A stretch of DNA of 64,000 nucleotides from Pseudanabaena sp. PCC 7367 (GCF_000317065.1 NC_019701.1:4226001-4290000), one strand, 5' to 3'; counted from the first letter of the stretch, positions 1 through 9,363 are shown. Made by a program: numbers and translations. Notes: generated from the letters alone by a model not told the origin.

Positions 1-303
1 CGATCGGAATGACTTTAGCTAAAACAAACTAAACCAAAGCTGGCTCTTGCTTTGTCATAACTCTAGTTCTGTTTAAGGAGCCTGATCAGAAATGGGATCA
101 GGTTAATAAAAGGTTATGCATGAGACTTGGGGGATTCCACTTTTGTTTACTTTGTCTGCACTATTACTACCCGACTTCTCCACCTTTCAAGACCAAGCTT
201 TTCCACTTTTGTTGTTTAGACTGCTATTAGTCAGAATATAGGGGCAAATAAATGATTTTTCCCTGATGTTCTTGCTTGGGTAGCCCTAGATGATTTGCCA
301 ACC
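1..303. other. Upstream spacer with one hairpin
   Basis: No gene is visible in this stretch. It holds an inverted repeat (CCTGATC at 81-87, GATCAGG at 96-102, 8-base loop) that could end a transcript entering from the left, although no T-run follows it. The rest is AT-rich leader for the first glycosyltransferase gene. Confidence 0.5.
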
Positions 304-1620
304 ATGACTATTACACCAATTAACACAAAAGATGCTGGGTTTATCGATCGCCCTGTCAGTAGTATAGCTACTGTCGCGCCATTGATTGTTAATCCCGATC
401 GGCCTGAAGCTATTCCCACTAAGCGAATTCTGCGTAATCCGGTCACTGCCATGGAGTTTGAGCAGCAAGTTACAACTATTATGCAATGGGCCGAATCACG
501 CCAGAGCAAGGCGGTCTGTGTTGCCAATGTGCATATGCTGATGGAAGCATATTGGCGGCCGGAGTTTGCAGCGGTGTTGCGCAAGGCTGAGTTGGTTACC
601 CCGGATGGAATGCCATTGGTGTGGATGTTGCGGCAACTGGGGATGAAAACGCAGGATCGGGTGGCGGGAATGGATATATTTCATGCCCTCTGTGAGCGAT
701 CGCGCCAACAAAACCTGAATATTTTCTTCGTTGGTTCGACTCCTCAAATCCTAGACTCAATGGGAGCCAAGTTAGCTCAGCAATACCCTGGGTTGAATGT
801 AGTAGGGATGGAGTCACTGCCCTTTAGGCCACTAACGGAGCAAGAAGATCAAGAACTAATTGCCAAGATTGAATCGAGTCAGGCTAATTTAGTCATGGTG
901 GCATTGGGTTGCCCTAAGCAAGAATATTGGATTGCCCAGCATAAAGATAAGATCAATGCGGTCATGATTGGTCTGGGTGCGGTCTTTGCAGTCTATGCCG
1001 GAGTCCATAAACATGCCCCTAAATGGGTGCAAAAGTCTGGACTAGAGTGGTCATATCGATTGATGCAAGAGCCCCGTCGCCTGTTTGGTCGCTACAGCAG
1101 CACGATCCCACCATTTGTCTGGCTGGCGGTGAAACAGTTACTAACTGAGTCAATCGGCGATCGTCGTCGGGATGCATATTTTGAATCTTCGACTGTCAAG
1201 CATTCCGCGCCAGTCATGCCTGCGATCGAGGCTTTGGGTGAACAGATCGAGCAGGCAGCAATGATTGGTGAAATTCTGGTTAAGCATAGGATAATCACCA
1301 AAACTCACCTGGCTCAGGCATTACAGCAACAACAACAAACCGGCCAGAAGCTGGGTGAAATCCTGATTCAGAATCAATTGGTTTCTGCGCTAGAACTTGA
1401 AAAAAGCTTAAAAAATCAATCGATCAAACTTGGGCAATTGCTGGTTCGCAATCAGATTATTTCGCAAGAATTATTAGAGCAAACCTTGCAAAAACAAAAG
1501 CGCAGCCATGCCAAATTGGGTGAATGTTTGCTTCAGCAGGGGGTTGTTGCCCCTGAGCAGCTTGAGAATATTCTGCTTGAGCAATGCTGGCGACGCAAAG
1601 GAGTCTGGATGGTTGCTTAG
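304..1620 (+). CDS. WecG/TagA/CpsF glycosyltransferase with C-terminal MshEN-like repeats
   Basis: Residues about 40-250 match the WecG/TagA/CpsF family (GT26), which transfers a sugar (N-acetylmannosamine or a relative) onto a lipid-linked precursor at the inner face of the plasma membrane. The conserved asparagine-histidine stretch and the T-P-D-G motif (D101) are present. Residues 320-427 form four 24-residue repeats with Gly at position 3, Leu at 6, 17 and 21 and Gln at 24, spaced 5, 2 and 5 residues. This is the pattern of the MshEN/GspE-N cyclic-di-GMP domain. Family members normally end after the transferase domain, so the tail is an addition. The start is ATG 304; a TTG at 295 is in frame but less likely. 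It is the first gene of a + strand polysaccharide cluster, 140 bp before the priming-transferase fusion. The transferase call is secure; nucleotide binding by the tail is inference. Confidence 0.85.
   Translation: MTITPINTKDAGFIDRPVSSIATVAPLIVNPDRPEAIPTKRILRNPVTAMEFEQQVTTIMQWAESRQSKAVCVANVHMLMEAYWRPEFAAVLRKAELVTPDGMPLVWMLRQLGMKTQDRVAGMDIFHALCERSRQQNLNIFFVGSTPQILDSMGAKLAQQYPGLNVVGMESLPFRPLTEQEDQELIAKIESSQANLVMVALGCPKQEYWIAQHKDKINAVMIGLGAVFAVYAGVHKHAPKWVQKSGLEWSYRLMQEPRRLFGRYSSTIPPFVWLAVKQLLTESIGDRRRDAYFESSTVKHSAPVMPAIEALGEQIEQAAMIGEILVKHRIITKTHLAQALQQQQQTGQKLGEILIQNQLVSALELEKSLKNQSIKLGQLLVRNQIISQELLEQTLQKQKRSHAKLGECLLQQGVVAPEQLENILLEQCWRRKGVWMVA
1261..1584 (+). repeat. Four MshEN-like 24-residue repeats (coding)
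   Basis: The copies are at 1261-1332, 1348-1419, 1426-1497 and 1513-1584. Spacers of 5, 2 and 5 codons suggest two complete two-motif domains. Gly3, Leu6, Leu17, Leu21 and Gln24 are kept in all four. Position 1 is Met, Lys, Lys, Lys instead of Arg, and the Gly at position 10 survives only in the last copy, so the fold is better supported than ligand binding. Confidence 0.75.
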
Positions 1621-1760
1621 CTTGATCCTTTGCAGCTACTTTGATCAATCTCAAATCAATCTGAAATCAATCTCGAATCAATCTCAAATCGGGTTTAATC
1701 AACCCCAGCCATCGTTCAAAGCACAATTCTGAAGACCTAAAAAATGAGGGCAACACAGCG

Positions 1761-3992
1761 ATGATTTTGGTCACCTTAGGTTCTAGTCAATATCCATGTA
1801 AGTCCTTGCTGAGCTGGTTGGAGCTGCTGATTCGCTATGAGTTGATCGATGAGAAAATCTTGGTTAATACCCCTGGCAACATATTGCCAAACCCCACAAT
1901 CAAGTCTCAGCATTTACAGGCTATCTCCCTGACGACTCAGAAGCTACAGGAAAAAATTGCACAAGCTAGGGTGGTAATTGGTGATTGTAGTGAATATTGC
2001 ATCGATCTACTAGAGAACTCCGGTCGCCCATTTGCGCTAGTGCCACTCAACCCAAGCTGTGGTGAAGTGGATGACGATCGACAATTTGAAATAGCTGAAA
2101 CCCTTGAACAACAAGGATTTACGATCGCCCGATCGCCATTGGAGTTGGTTAAGTTTCTAGCGGCAGCCGATTTTGCCAAATTCCTGGATTTGCTGGGTAA
2201 GCCTGAGCCCGATCAAGTTGATCCAAAGGTGGTTAAGTTCTTGCTTGCCTCTGGTTTTAGTAAGTTTCTTTATGCGCGCGGCATGTCGCGGTTGAGTGAT
2301 CTGGCAGATCTTAAAAATACTGAGCCGCCAGAGCCACCGTCCCGATTGGCTAATTTAGTTAATTATCTAGGCGATCGGGTTGTGGCCAAAAAAGTAATGC
2401 TGGTGTGCTCCGCTGGTAATAGCTTTAAAACCATGCAAAGTCTGAATGCAGTTTGGCAAGATTGCGCCAAAACCAGTTGGGTCACCCCCGCCACCTCGAT
2501 CGCTAAAGTGGTCACTCGCCATCAGGATACCTATTGGGGACACACACCCAATCGCCGCCAACCGATCAACTGGTGCCGCAATACCTGGCTGGCGATCAAG
2601 GCTTTACATCAACAAAAGCCCGATTTGGTTTTTTCCACTGGGGGCGGTTTAGCCATTCCTTTTCTGCTTGTGGCCAAGTTTATTTATGGTTGCCAAACGG
2701 TATTTCTAGAAGCCAGCACCAGAGCTAAGGTGCTCAGTTTTCCGGCGCGATTGCTCAATCGTCTCAATGCCCTCGATCGCCTGTTTGTCCAAGATCATGC
2801 GCTGGCAATGCGCTATCTCGAACAACCAAGCCCAAATATTGACTATGCGGCCAATGGGGCTGAAGTTGCTGAACCCGCTCAATCAGACAGTAAGAATTCC
2901 TCATCGCAAACCAGCCCACTTACGGTTTTTTGTTTCCGCGACACCGTATTTATCAGCACACCTACGCACCTGACCTCGGCGGAAGCGGCTCAGTTCCGTA
3001 ATCACATTGGCGAAATCTGCCAGACCAGCTTTAGCAAAATTGTCGTGGATATGAGCCAAACCGAGTCGATCGATGGTTCTGGAGTTGGTGCCCTGATTGG
3101 CGTACTCAAAATTGCCAATGCAACTGGTAGCGAAATGGTGTTATGGAGTGTGAATAAAGCGGTGATGTCGGCTTTGGCGATCGCTAAGCTGGTGCGACTG
3201 TTTACGATCCGTGCGGCCACGCAGATATTTAGGATTGAACCAATCACCCAGATTGTGCACCATTGCCCAATCGCCCTCCAGGAGCATCCCCAACCGACGC
3301 TCCATCCATCAGTGCTCAGTCCTACCAAACGGGCGATCGATGTGGCCGGAGCCCTGGTGGGATTAGCTATTACCGCAATGATATTTATCCCCGTGAGTAT
3401 CGCAATCTGGCTGGATGATCCTGGCCCAATTTTGTTTAGTCAGGTGCGCTGTGGTTTGATGGGGCGACCATTTCGGATTTGGAAATTCCGGACAATGGTC
3501 ACCAATGCGGAGGCGCTCAAAAGTCAGGTCAAAAATCAATATGCCAATGATGCCTTTTTTAAGAGTGACCATGATCCGCGTATTACCAGGATCGGTCGTT
3601 TTTTGCGAAAAACCAGCCTGGATGAATTGCCCCAATTCTGGAATGTGTTGAGCGGGGATATGAGCCTGGTAGGAACAAGGCCGCCCACCAAAGATGAGGT
3701 GGAAAAGTATAAATTAGAGCTATTAAAATGCGATCTTCCTGCGCCTGTAGGCAAGGTGAATTTGGCCACGATGACATTCCCAGCAACGATCGCTACCGAG
3801 TGGAGTCGGCTAGACGTTACCCCTGGTCTGACTGGAGAATGGCAGGTAAATGGGCGATCGAGCGTGCGTAAGTTTGAAGATGTGGTTAAGCTCGATTTGA
3901 ACTATCAGCAAAAATGGAGCTTGCATTACGACCTATGGCTGATCCTCAAAACTATATTTGTACTCTTTAATAAAAAGAATCAGGCAGTCTAA
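1761..3992 (+). CDS. Fused PssE/Alg13 - PssD/Alg14 - STAS - priming sugar transferase
   Basis: This one polypeptide of 743 residues appears to hold four modules. Residues 1-165 resemble PssE/Alg13 (GT28 C-terminal type, starting M-I-L-V-T-L-G). Residues 210-365 resemble PssD/Alg14 (nucleotide-sugar half with V-C-S-A-G-N and S-T-G-G-G). Residues 386-484 are a STAS domain with D438-G439-S440-G441. Residues 523-743 are a polyprenyl-phosphate sugar phosphotransferase (PF02397 type) with K-F-R-T-M and D-E-L-P-Q-F-W-N. The last domain primes the repeat unit on undecaprenyl phosphate; a PssD/PssE pair usually adds the second sugar. In most bacteria these are separate proteins, with PssD before PssE. 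A GAGGG ribosome site at 1746-1750 supports ATG 1761. The STAS insertion hints at control by a partner protein. The fusion is seen directly; sugar specificity is unknown. Confidence 0.85.
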   Translation: MILVTLGSSQYPCKSLLSWLELLIRYELIDEKILVNTPGNILPNPTIKSQHLQAISLTTQKLQEKIAQARVVIGDCSEYCIDLLENSGRPFALVPLNPSCGEVDDDRQFEIAETLEQQGFTIARSPLELVKFLAAADFAKFLDLLGKPEPDQVDPKVVKFLLASGFSKFLYARGMSRLSDLADLKNTEPPEPPSRLANLVNYLGDRVVAKKVMLVCSAGNSFKTMQSLNAVWQDCAKTSWVTPATSIAKVVTRHQDTYWGHTPNRRQPINWCRNTWLAIKALHQQKPDLVFSTGGGLAIPFLLVAKFIYGCQTVFLEASTRAKVLSFPARLLNRLNALDRLFVQDHALAMRYLEQPSPNIDYAANGAEVAEPAQSDSKNSSSQTSPLTVFCFRDTVFISTPTHLTSAEAAQFRNHIGEICQTSFSKIVVDMSQTESIDGSGVGALIGVLKIANATGSEMVLWSVNKAVMSALAIAKLVRLFTIRAATQIFRIEPITQIVHHCPIALQEHPQPTLHPSVLSPTKRAIDVAGALVGLAITAMIFIPVSIAIWLDDPGPILFSQVRCGLMGRPFRIWKFRTMVTNAEALKSQVKNQYANDAFFKSDHDPRITRIGRFLRKTSLDELPQFWNVLSGDMSLVGTRPPTKDEVEKYKLELLKCDLPAPVGKVNLATMTFPATIATEWSRLDVTPGLTGEWQVNGRSSVRKFEDVVKLDLNYQQKWSLHYDLWLILKTIFVLFNKKNQAV

Positions 3993-4446
3993 AACAAAAC
4001 CCGCAAATACAGGTAAAAATAAATATATTTGAGAGACAAATTAATGATAGACAGTCTATTAATATATAATTAATTTAAATTAATCCTGATTCGCTTCCTC
4101 TAGATGATGAAATAGATTATTAGGTTGCTATTGCTCACCCACCAGGAAACTAAATATTGGTCAAATATATTAGGCGATAATCGCTATAACCATTGTGATT
4201 CTGTTGTTTTAGCGATTGACGATCGACAGGATTTGACTTAAGCTCTGATTCGTAAATCTGAATTTATGTTCTGCCTAACCCGGCCTCTTTGTTATCGATA
4301 ATTACGCGCAGCAAAGTTTAGGCTTCCTAACTACCTAAACTCCCAAAATTCAAGCCAGACCTATCACTGATTGATCCTGATTTGGTTAAGTAACTTCCGC
4401 AACAATCCCCCCTGGCAATAACTGAAATTAAACGAACGGCAATTAA
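3993..4446. other. AT-rich spacer with 13-bp palindrome
   Basis: No gene is visible. A perfect palindrome with a one-base centre, ATAGACAGTCTAT, lies at 4047-4059 in a very AT-rich stretch and could be an operator for the downstream co-polymerase gene. The gap suggests that gene may have its own promoter. Confidence 0.4.
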
Positions 4447-6654
4447 ATGAACGGCAAACCTGATTACCCGATCAAAGTTGAAGAAGGGGGGCTAGATCTA
4501 AATCGGAGTTTCCAGGCTCTCAAGCGTCGCGCTGTTTTAATAATTTGTCTTAGCGGCTTTTTTGCGGGTGCAGCGGTTTTTAAAGCTCTGAGTAAGGATA
4601 CTAGCTATAGGGCTGAGTTTGAAGTTCTGGTGCAATCGGCTACCCCGGAATCTAATATTGTCTCAACGATTACCGACGAGACTAATCCCAACGCATCTGC
4701 AGCCGAAGAAATTGACTTTACTACAATCAGAGTGCTGACCAGCCCCAGTGTGATGACACCGATCGTCGAGGAAATCCGCCAAACCTATGCTGGTCTGAGC
4801 TATTCTTCGCTCGCAAATCGCCTGAATGTCGATCACATTTCTGGTAGTAAAGATATTTTGCGCGTTTCCTACCGCTCCCGTAATCCAGAAGAAGTTGTTT
4901 TTGTGTTAGAAACGATCGCCCAGTCCTATCTTGATTACAGCCTGCAGGTAAACAAGCGGGACGTGGATCAAGGTAGTGCATTCATTGAAGCACAACTGCC
5001 AGTGCTGCGACAAAGAACCGAGTTGCTCCAGGAACAGTTGCAGGAATTACGGCAGGAGTTTAACTTCATTGACCCTACTGAAGAAGGACAGCTTCTGAGC
5101 GACCAGACTGGGGATTTTCGGAAGCAGCAGCTTGAGGCGGAGCTGGAATTAAATGTGGCGCGATCGCTGCTGGCGGATTTAAATTTTCAACTGGCCAATG
5201 CTGCCGCAGATTCGATTGTAATTGCCGATCTAAGTGATAACGATCGTTATGACAAGATCCTCGATGAATTATTAGCGGTCAAACTACAAACGGCTCAGGA
5301 GACAGTGCGGTTTGTCCCTGGCAGCCCAAACATAGACACCCTGGACGTGGAGCGTAATAATCTTCAGCCCATTTTGCGCCAGGAAGCGGAACTAGTTCGA
5401 GATGAGATCGCCAATAAAATCTTGGCGCTTGAAAGCCGCAATGCCTATCTAGATCAAGCCATAGAAACCTTGAATCAAAAGATCCGCCAACTTTCCCAGG
5501 TCGATCGTCAATATACCAACATTACCAATGAACTAGAGATCGCTACCAATAATCTAAATCAGTTTTTGACTGCCCGTGAAGCGCTCAAAATCGATTCGGC
5601 ACAACGGCAGATCCCCTGGCAAATCCTAACCCCGCCTACCGATCCAGAACCAGTGGGCAAAGGGATAGCTAGAAATTTGGTGGTGGGTTTGATGTTTGGC
5701 ATGTTGTTGGGGACTGGTATTGCCCTGCTGCTCGATCGCCTCACTGATGTTTTATATACTGCCGAAGAGGTCAAAAGTATTACTGGTTTTCCCTTGTTGG
5801 GCATGATTCCAGCCGAAGCAACCCTGGAGCAGCAGCCTAAATCTTTAAACGGTTCACGCCTGGCCAATCAGTTTCATCAGTTGGCCGGTCGGCGATCGGG
5901 TGAACTGGATCAAAATCAACATTATGTCTCGTCTTCATTTTTTGAAGCCTTTCGATCGCTCTATGCCAGTTTGTTGCTGCTGAATCCCGACGAACCAATT
6001 CAATCGATCGTGATTACTTCTACAGCGATCGGCGATGGGAAATCAATGTTTTCGGCCTATTTGGGGCAGGCTGCCGCGGCTATGGGTCGGCGCGTGGTGA
6101 TCGTTGATACGGATATGCGTCAGGCGTATTTATATACAGATGGGAATGGCTTCGTAAATAGCAATATGGATTCTGGCATGGCGATCACGCCGAGCAAGCA
6201 AAAAGGATTGACTGATATTATTTCTGCCAATCTTAAGGTGGCACCATTATTACAGCGATCGTCCCTCGAAGAGAATTTATACGTCTTGGCAGCGGGCACG
6301 GCCAATTCCCCCGATCCCACGCGATTGTTGGCCTCGCAAAAGATGGAAGCACTGATGGCCTATCTGGAATCAAAATTTGATCTGGTGATCTATGATGCAC
6401 CACCCCTTTCCTTTGCCGATGCCTATCTGTTGGCTCCCCGCACCGAGGGGATTTTGATGGTAACTAGCCTGGGTAAGCAAAAGCGTTCCGGCCTAGAAGA
6501 AGCACTCGAAAAACTGCGCATATCTGGTGTGCCAGTGCTGGGGATCGTGGCAAACCGCAGTAGTAAACTAACCGCAGACTCACTTGGGGCTGAGACAGAT
6601 CATCGGCTGTTGGCTGATCACAACGCTGATCAAAACAGCAATATGGAGTTCTAA
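4447..6654 (+). CDS. Wzz/BY-kinase polysaccharide co-polymerase
   Basis: A 735-residue Wzc-like protein that sets chain length and drives polymerisation and export of exopolysaccharide at the plasma membrane. An N-terminal transmembrane segment (about 30-48) begins the Wzz domain. It is followed by a long periplasmic coiled-coil region (about 170-380), a second membrane segment (about 415-435) and a cytoplasmic tyrosine-kinase ATPase. Walker A runs S525 to S533 with K532 and has Asp in place of the usual Glu before G-K. The A' motif is V-I-V-D-T-D-M-R and Walker B is L-V-I-Y-D650. The last 60 residues contain no tyrosine, so the autophosphorylated C-terminal cluster of Wzc and CapB is absent. 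Neighbours on both sides are glycosyltransferases on the same strand. No strong ribosome site supports ATG 4447, but the frame and family start fit. Confidence 0.88.
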   Translation: MNGKPDYPIKVEEGGLDLNRSFQALKRRAVLIICLSGFFAGAAVFKALSKDTSYRAEFEVLVQSATPESNIVSTITDETNPNASAAEEIDFTTIRVLTSPSVMTPIVEEIRQTYAGLSYSSLANRLNVDHISGSKDILRVSYRSRNPEEVVFVLETIAQSYLDYSLQVNKRDVDQGSAFIEAQLPVLRQRTELLQEQLQELRQEFNFIDPTEEGQLLSDQTGDFRKQQLEAELELNVARSLLADLNFQLANAAADSIVIADLSDNDRYDKILDELLAVKLQTAQETVRFVPGSPNIDTLDVERNNLQPILRQEAELVRDEIANKILALESRNAYLDQAIETLNQKIRQLSQVDRQYTNITNELEIATNNLNQFLTAREALKIDSAQRQIPWQILTPPTDPEPVGKGIARNLVVGLMFGMLLGTGIALLLDRLTDVLYTAEEVKSITGFPLLGMIPAEATLEQQPKSLNGSRLANQFHQLAGRRSGELDQNQHYVSSSFFEAFRSLYASLLLLNPDEPIQSIVITSTAIGDGKSMFSAYLGQAAAAMGRRVVIVDTDMRQAYLYTDGNGFVNSNMDSGMAITPSKQKGLTDIISANLKVAPLLQRSSLEENLYVLAAGTANSPDPTRLLASQKMEALMAYLESKFDLVIYDAPPLSFADAYLLAPRTEGILMVTSLGKQKRSGLEEALEKLRISGVPVLGIVANRSSKLTADSLGAETDHRLLADHNADQNSNMEF

Positions 6655-6739
6655 ACCTGGGATTTTAAGCTGGGTGTTTTGAATTTGACGTTTTAAGCTT
6701 AACGTTTTAAATCGGCCAATAGAGGAATTTAGATTTGTA

Positions 6740-8005
6740 ATGAAGGTATTAATTTCCGCATATTCATGTGAGCCCGGTCGGGGTTCAGAGCCTGGAGTAG
6801 GTTGGAATGTGGCCGTCGAAGCTGCTAAGCATAACCAGGTTTGGGTCTTAACTCGCCCCGACGAAAGTGGAGACAAGATTGCCGCTGCATTGGCCAAAGA
6901 ACCGATTCCTAATTTGCAATTTGTCTATTTCAACCTGCCCCTGATTGGCTCATTGTGGCGCTTTGGTTCAACGGGGGCGATGCAGGCACATTATTATCTA
7001 TGGCAGATCCAGGCCTATTTTGTGGCCAAACGTTTGCATCAGGAAATCAATTTCGATGTGATTCACCATGTCACGTTTGTGAAATACTCTAATCCCAGCT
7101 TTCTGGCACTACTAGATCTGCCCTTTGTCTGGGGACCAGTGGGGGGTGGTGAATCAGCCCCATCGACCTTTTGGCAAGACTTTGGCTGGCGATCGCGCCT
7201 GTATGAATTGGCCAGAGCCACGGTGCGATCGATCGGTGAACGCGACCCGTTTGTAAAGGTGACCGCGCAACGCAGCGCCGCTGTCCGTGCCACCACCGCC
7301 GACACCGCCGATCGGTTACATCGGATGGGCATTAACCAGGTCGATATCTTGCCGGAAGCCGGGCTAGCCAGCAGCGACATCGATCGCCTGGCAGAGTTTA
7401 CCTTACCTGTTGCTACCCTAGATCAGCCAATCCGGTTTATTAGCATGGGTAGGCTTTTACATTGGAAAGGTTTTTATCTGGCGGTCAGGGCTTTTGCCGC
7501 CGCTAATTTGACCAATGCCGAATATTGGTTATTTGGAGAAGGAACTGACCAACCACGCTTGGAAGCGATGGCAACGGAACTAGGTGTGGCCGATCGAATC
7601 AAGTTCTGGGGCAGGCAGCCGCGCGATCTTACCCTGGCACATCTGGGTCAATGCCATGTGCTGGTGCATCCCAGTTTGCACGATTCCGGCGGCTGGGTTT
7701 GCCTGGAGGCAATGGCAGCGGGGCGACCAGTAATTTGCCTGGATTTGGGTGGCCCTGCGGTTCAGGTCACCCCAGCAACGGGCTGCAAAATTCCTGCCCA
7801 CAATCCAGAACAGGTGGTTCAGGATATGGCGGCGGCAATGGTTAAGCTGGCTAATGATCCAGAGCTGCGATCGCAAATGGGCGAGGCTGGCAAGGCATTG
7901 ATTAAAAGCCACCATAGCTGGGAAATCAAGGGCAAGGAACTAGCGCAATTATATGCAGATGTGGCTAAACAATATCAGGCTAAATCTGGCCAAAACGCTA
8001 GCTAA
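6740..8005 (+). CDS. GT4-type glycosyltransferase
   Basis: A 421-residue retaining glycosyltransferase of GT-B fold, probably adding one sugar to the lipid-linked repeat unit on the cytoplasmic side. The N-terminus (K-V-L-I-S-A-Y-S-C-E-P-G-R-G-S-E-P-G) is typical of GT4 enzymes. The C-terminal nucleotide-sugar domain shows the S-M-G-R-L-L-H-W-K-G stretch and the D-S-G-G-W-V-C-L-E-A-M-A-A-G-R-P loop with the conserved Glu. AGAGGA at 6721-6726 is a plausible, somewhat distant, ribosome site. It follows the BY-kinase gene by 85 bp and precedes a second GT4 gene by 96 bp, which fits a shared transcript. Donor and acceptor cannot be told from sequence. Confidence 0.88.
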   Translation: MKVLISAYSCEPGRGSEPGVGWNVAVEAAKHNQVWVLTRPDESGDKIAAALAKEPIPNLQFVYFNLPLIGSLWRFGSTGAMQAHYYLWQIQAYFVAKRLHQEINFDVIHHVTFVKYSNPSFLALLDLPFVWGPVGGGESAPSTFWQDFGWRSRLYELARATVRSIGERDPFVKVTAQRSAAVRATTADTADRLHRMGINQVDILPEAGLASSDIDRLAEFTLPVATLDQPIRFISMGRLLHWKGFYLAVRAFAAANLTNAEYWLFGEGTDQPRLEAMATELGVADRIKFWGRQPRDLTLAHLGQCHVLVHPSLHDSGGWVCLEAMAAGRPVICLDLGGPAVQVTPATGCKIPAHNPEQVVQDMAAAMVKLANDPELRSQMGEAGKALIKSHHSWEIKGKELAQLYADVAKQYQAKSGQNAS

Positions 8006-8101
8006 ATAATTCGGCCAAGCAAATTAAATAGCTGCAAATTCTGTTAAACAATCTGCCCAAATCAACTAAAAAACGATCCCAACTTTGAGCAAACATCAGC
8101 C

Positions 8102-9298
8102 ATGCGTATTTTAGCTATTCACAATCGCTACAGAATCAGGGGTGGTGAGGAAGAATGTTTGGCGGCGGAAGTGGATTTACTGCGGCAGTATGGCCATGAG
8201 GTTACCCTCTACGAAGACAGCAACGATCGCCTGAACGAATTAAGTACCCTGACCAAGGTAACCAAGGCGATCTGGTCACAGCAAGCCTATCAGGCGGTGC
8301 GAGAAATCCTGCGATCGCAAACCTATCAGGTCGTGCATGTGCATAACTTCCTGTCGTTAATTTCGCCTTCGGTCTACTATGCCGCCAGGGATGAAGGAGT
8401 ACCGGTGGTGCAGACGTTGCATAATTATCGGCTTTTATGCCCCAATGCTTTATTCTTTCGTGATGGCAGAGTATGTGAAGATTGCTTGGGCAAGTTTTTA
8501 CCACTGCCGGGGGTAATTCATGCCTGCTATCGCCAGGATCGCGCAGTTACGGCCATGGTGAGCACAATGCTGGCCGTACATCGGGCGATCGGCACCTGGC
8601 AGCAAATGGTCGATCGCTACATTACCCTGACCGAGTTTACGCGCGCTAAATTCATTGCCGGGGGGCTCCCTGCCGATAAACTCATGGTTAAACCTAATTT
8701 TGTTAATCCCGATCCTGGGATTGGTGCTGGCGATGGTGGCTATATGCTCTATGTGGGGCGGTTGTCGGTTGAAAAAGGACTGGATGTATTGCTGTCGGCC
8801 TGGGAAAAACTGGGCGATCGCATCCCCTTGAAAATCGTTGGTGATGGCCCCCTGGCGACCGATGTGGTGGCGGTAACTCAAACCAACCCGCAGATTGAAT
8901 GGTTAGGGCGATTGCCCATGGCTCAGGTCTATGATCTGATGGGGGCAGCGACTGGCTTAATTATCTCTTCAAAATGGTATGAAACCTTTGGCCGGGTGGC
9001 AGTGGAAGCCTTTGCCAAAGGAACCCCGGTCATTGCCGCCAATCTGGGGGCGATCGCTGAGATCGTCGATGCTGGTCGCACTGGCTTACATTTTCGGGTT
9101 GGTGATTCTGATGATCTGGCGGCCAAAGTGGAGCTATTACTCAGTGATCAGCTCAAATTGCAACAAATGCGCGAGCAGGCCAGAACAGAGTATGTGCAGA
9201 AATACACCGCCGATCGTAATTACCAGGAGCTGATCGCAATTTATAACAGCCTGGCCACAGCGCCTAGTGACGTACAATCTGCTTCGCCATCAGCCTAA
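8102..9298 (+). CDS. GT4-type glycosyltransferase
   Basis: A 398-residue GT-B glycosyltransferase, likely adding a further residue to the exopolysaccharide unit. It begins with R-I-L-A-I-H-N-R-Y and the R-G-G-E-E stretch seen in many capsule GT4 enzymes. The C-terminal half carries Y-V-G-R-L-S-V-E-K-G-L and, near residue 300, the F-G-R-V-A-V-E-A-F-A-K-G-T-P loop that binds the nucleotide-sugar. A C-Y-R and C-E-D-C-L pair near residues 124-140 is typical of a Cys-rich insert in this subgroup. It is in the same direction as its neighbours, and a 540-bp gap follows, so the first transcript may end here. Substrates are unknown. Confidence 0.87.
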   Translation: MRILAIHNRYRIRGGEEECLAAEVDLLRQYGHEVTLYEDSNDRLNELSTLTKVTKAIWSQQAYQAVREILRSQTYQVVHVHNFLSLISPSVYYAARDEGVPVVQTLHNYRLLCPNALFFRDGRVCEDCLGKFLPLPGVIHACYRQDRAVTAMVSTMLAVHRAIGTWQQMVDRYITLTEFTRAKFIAGGLPADKLMVKPNFVNPDPGIGAGDGGYMLYVGRLSVEKGLDVLLSAWEKLGDRIPLKIVGDGPLATDVVAVTQTNPQIEWLGRLPMAQVYDLMGAATGLIISSKWYETFGRVAVEAFAKGTPVIAANLGAIAEIVDAGRTGLHFRVGDSDDLAAKVELLLSDQLKLQQMREQARTEYVQKYTADRNYQELIAIYNSLATAPSDVQSASPSA

Positions 9299-9334
9299 CT
9301 CAGTTAAATCATGGTAATTTTGTGCTTCCATAAA

Positions 9335-9363
9335 TTGCCCCTGTAATTATGCTGTATTATAAT
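9335..9363 (+). promoter_or_regulatory. Candidate sigma-70 type promoter
   Basis: A TTGCCC box (9335-9340) is followed after 17 bp by a perfect TATAAT (9358-9363). The nearest downstream gene starts 480 bp later, so this is a prediction only. Confidence 0.35.
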
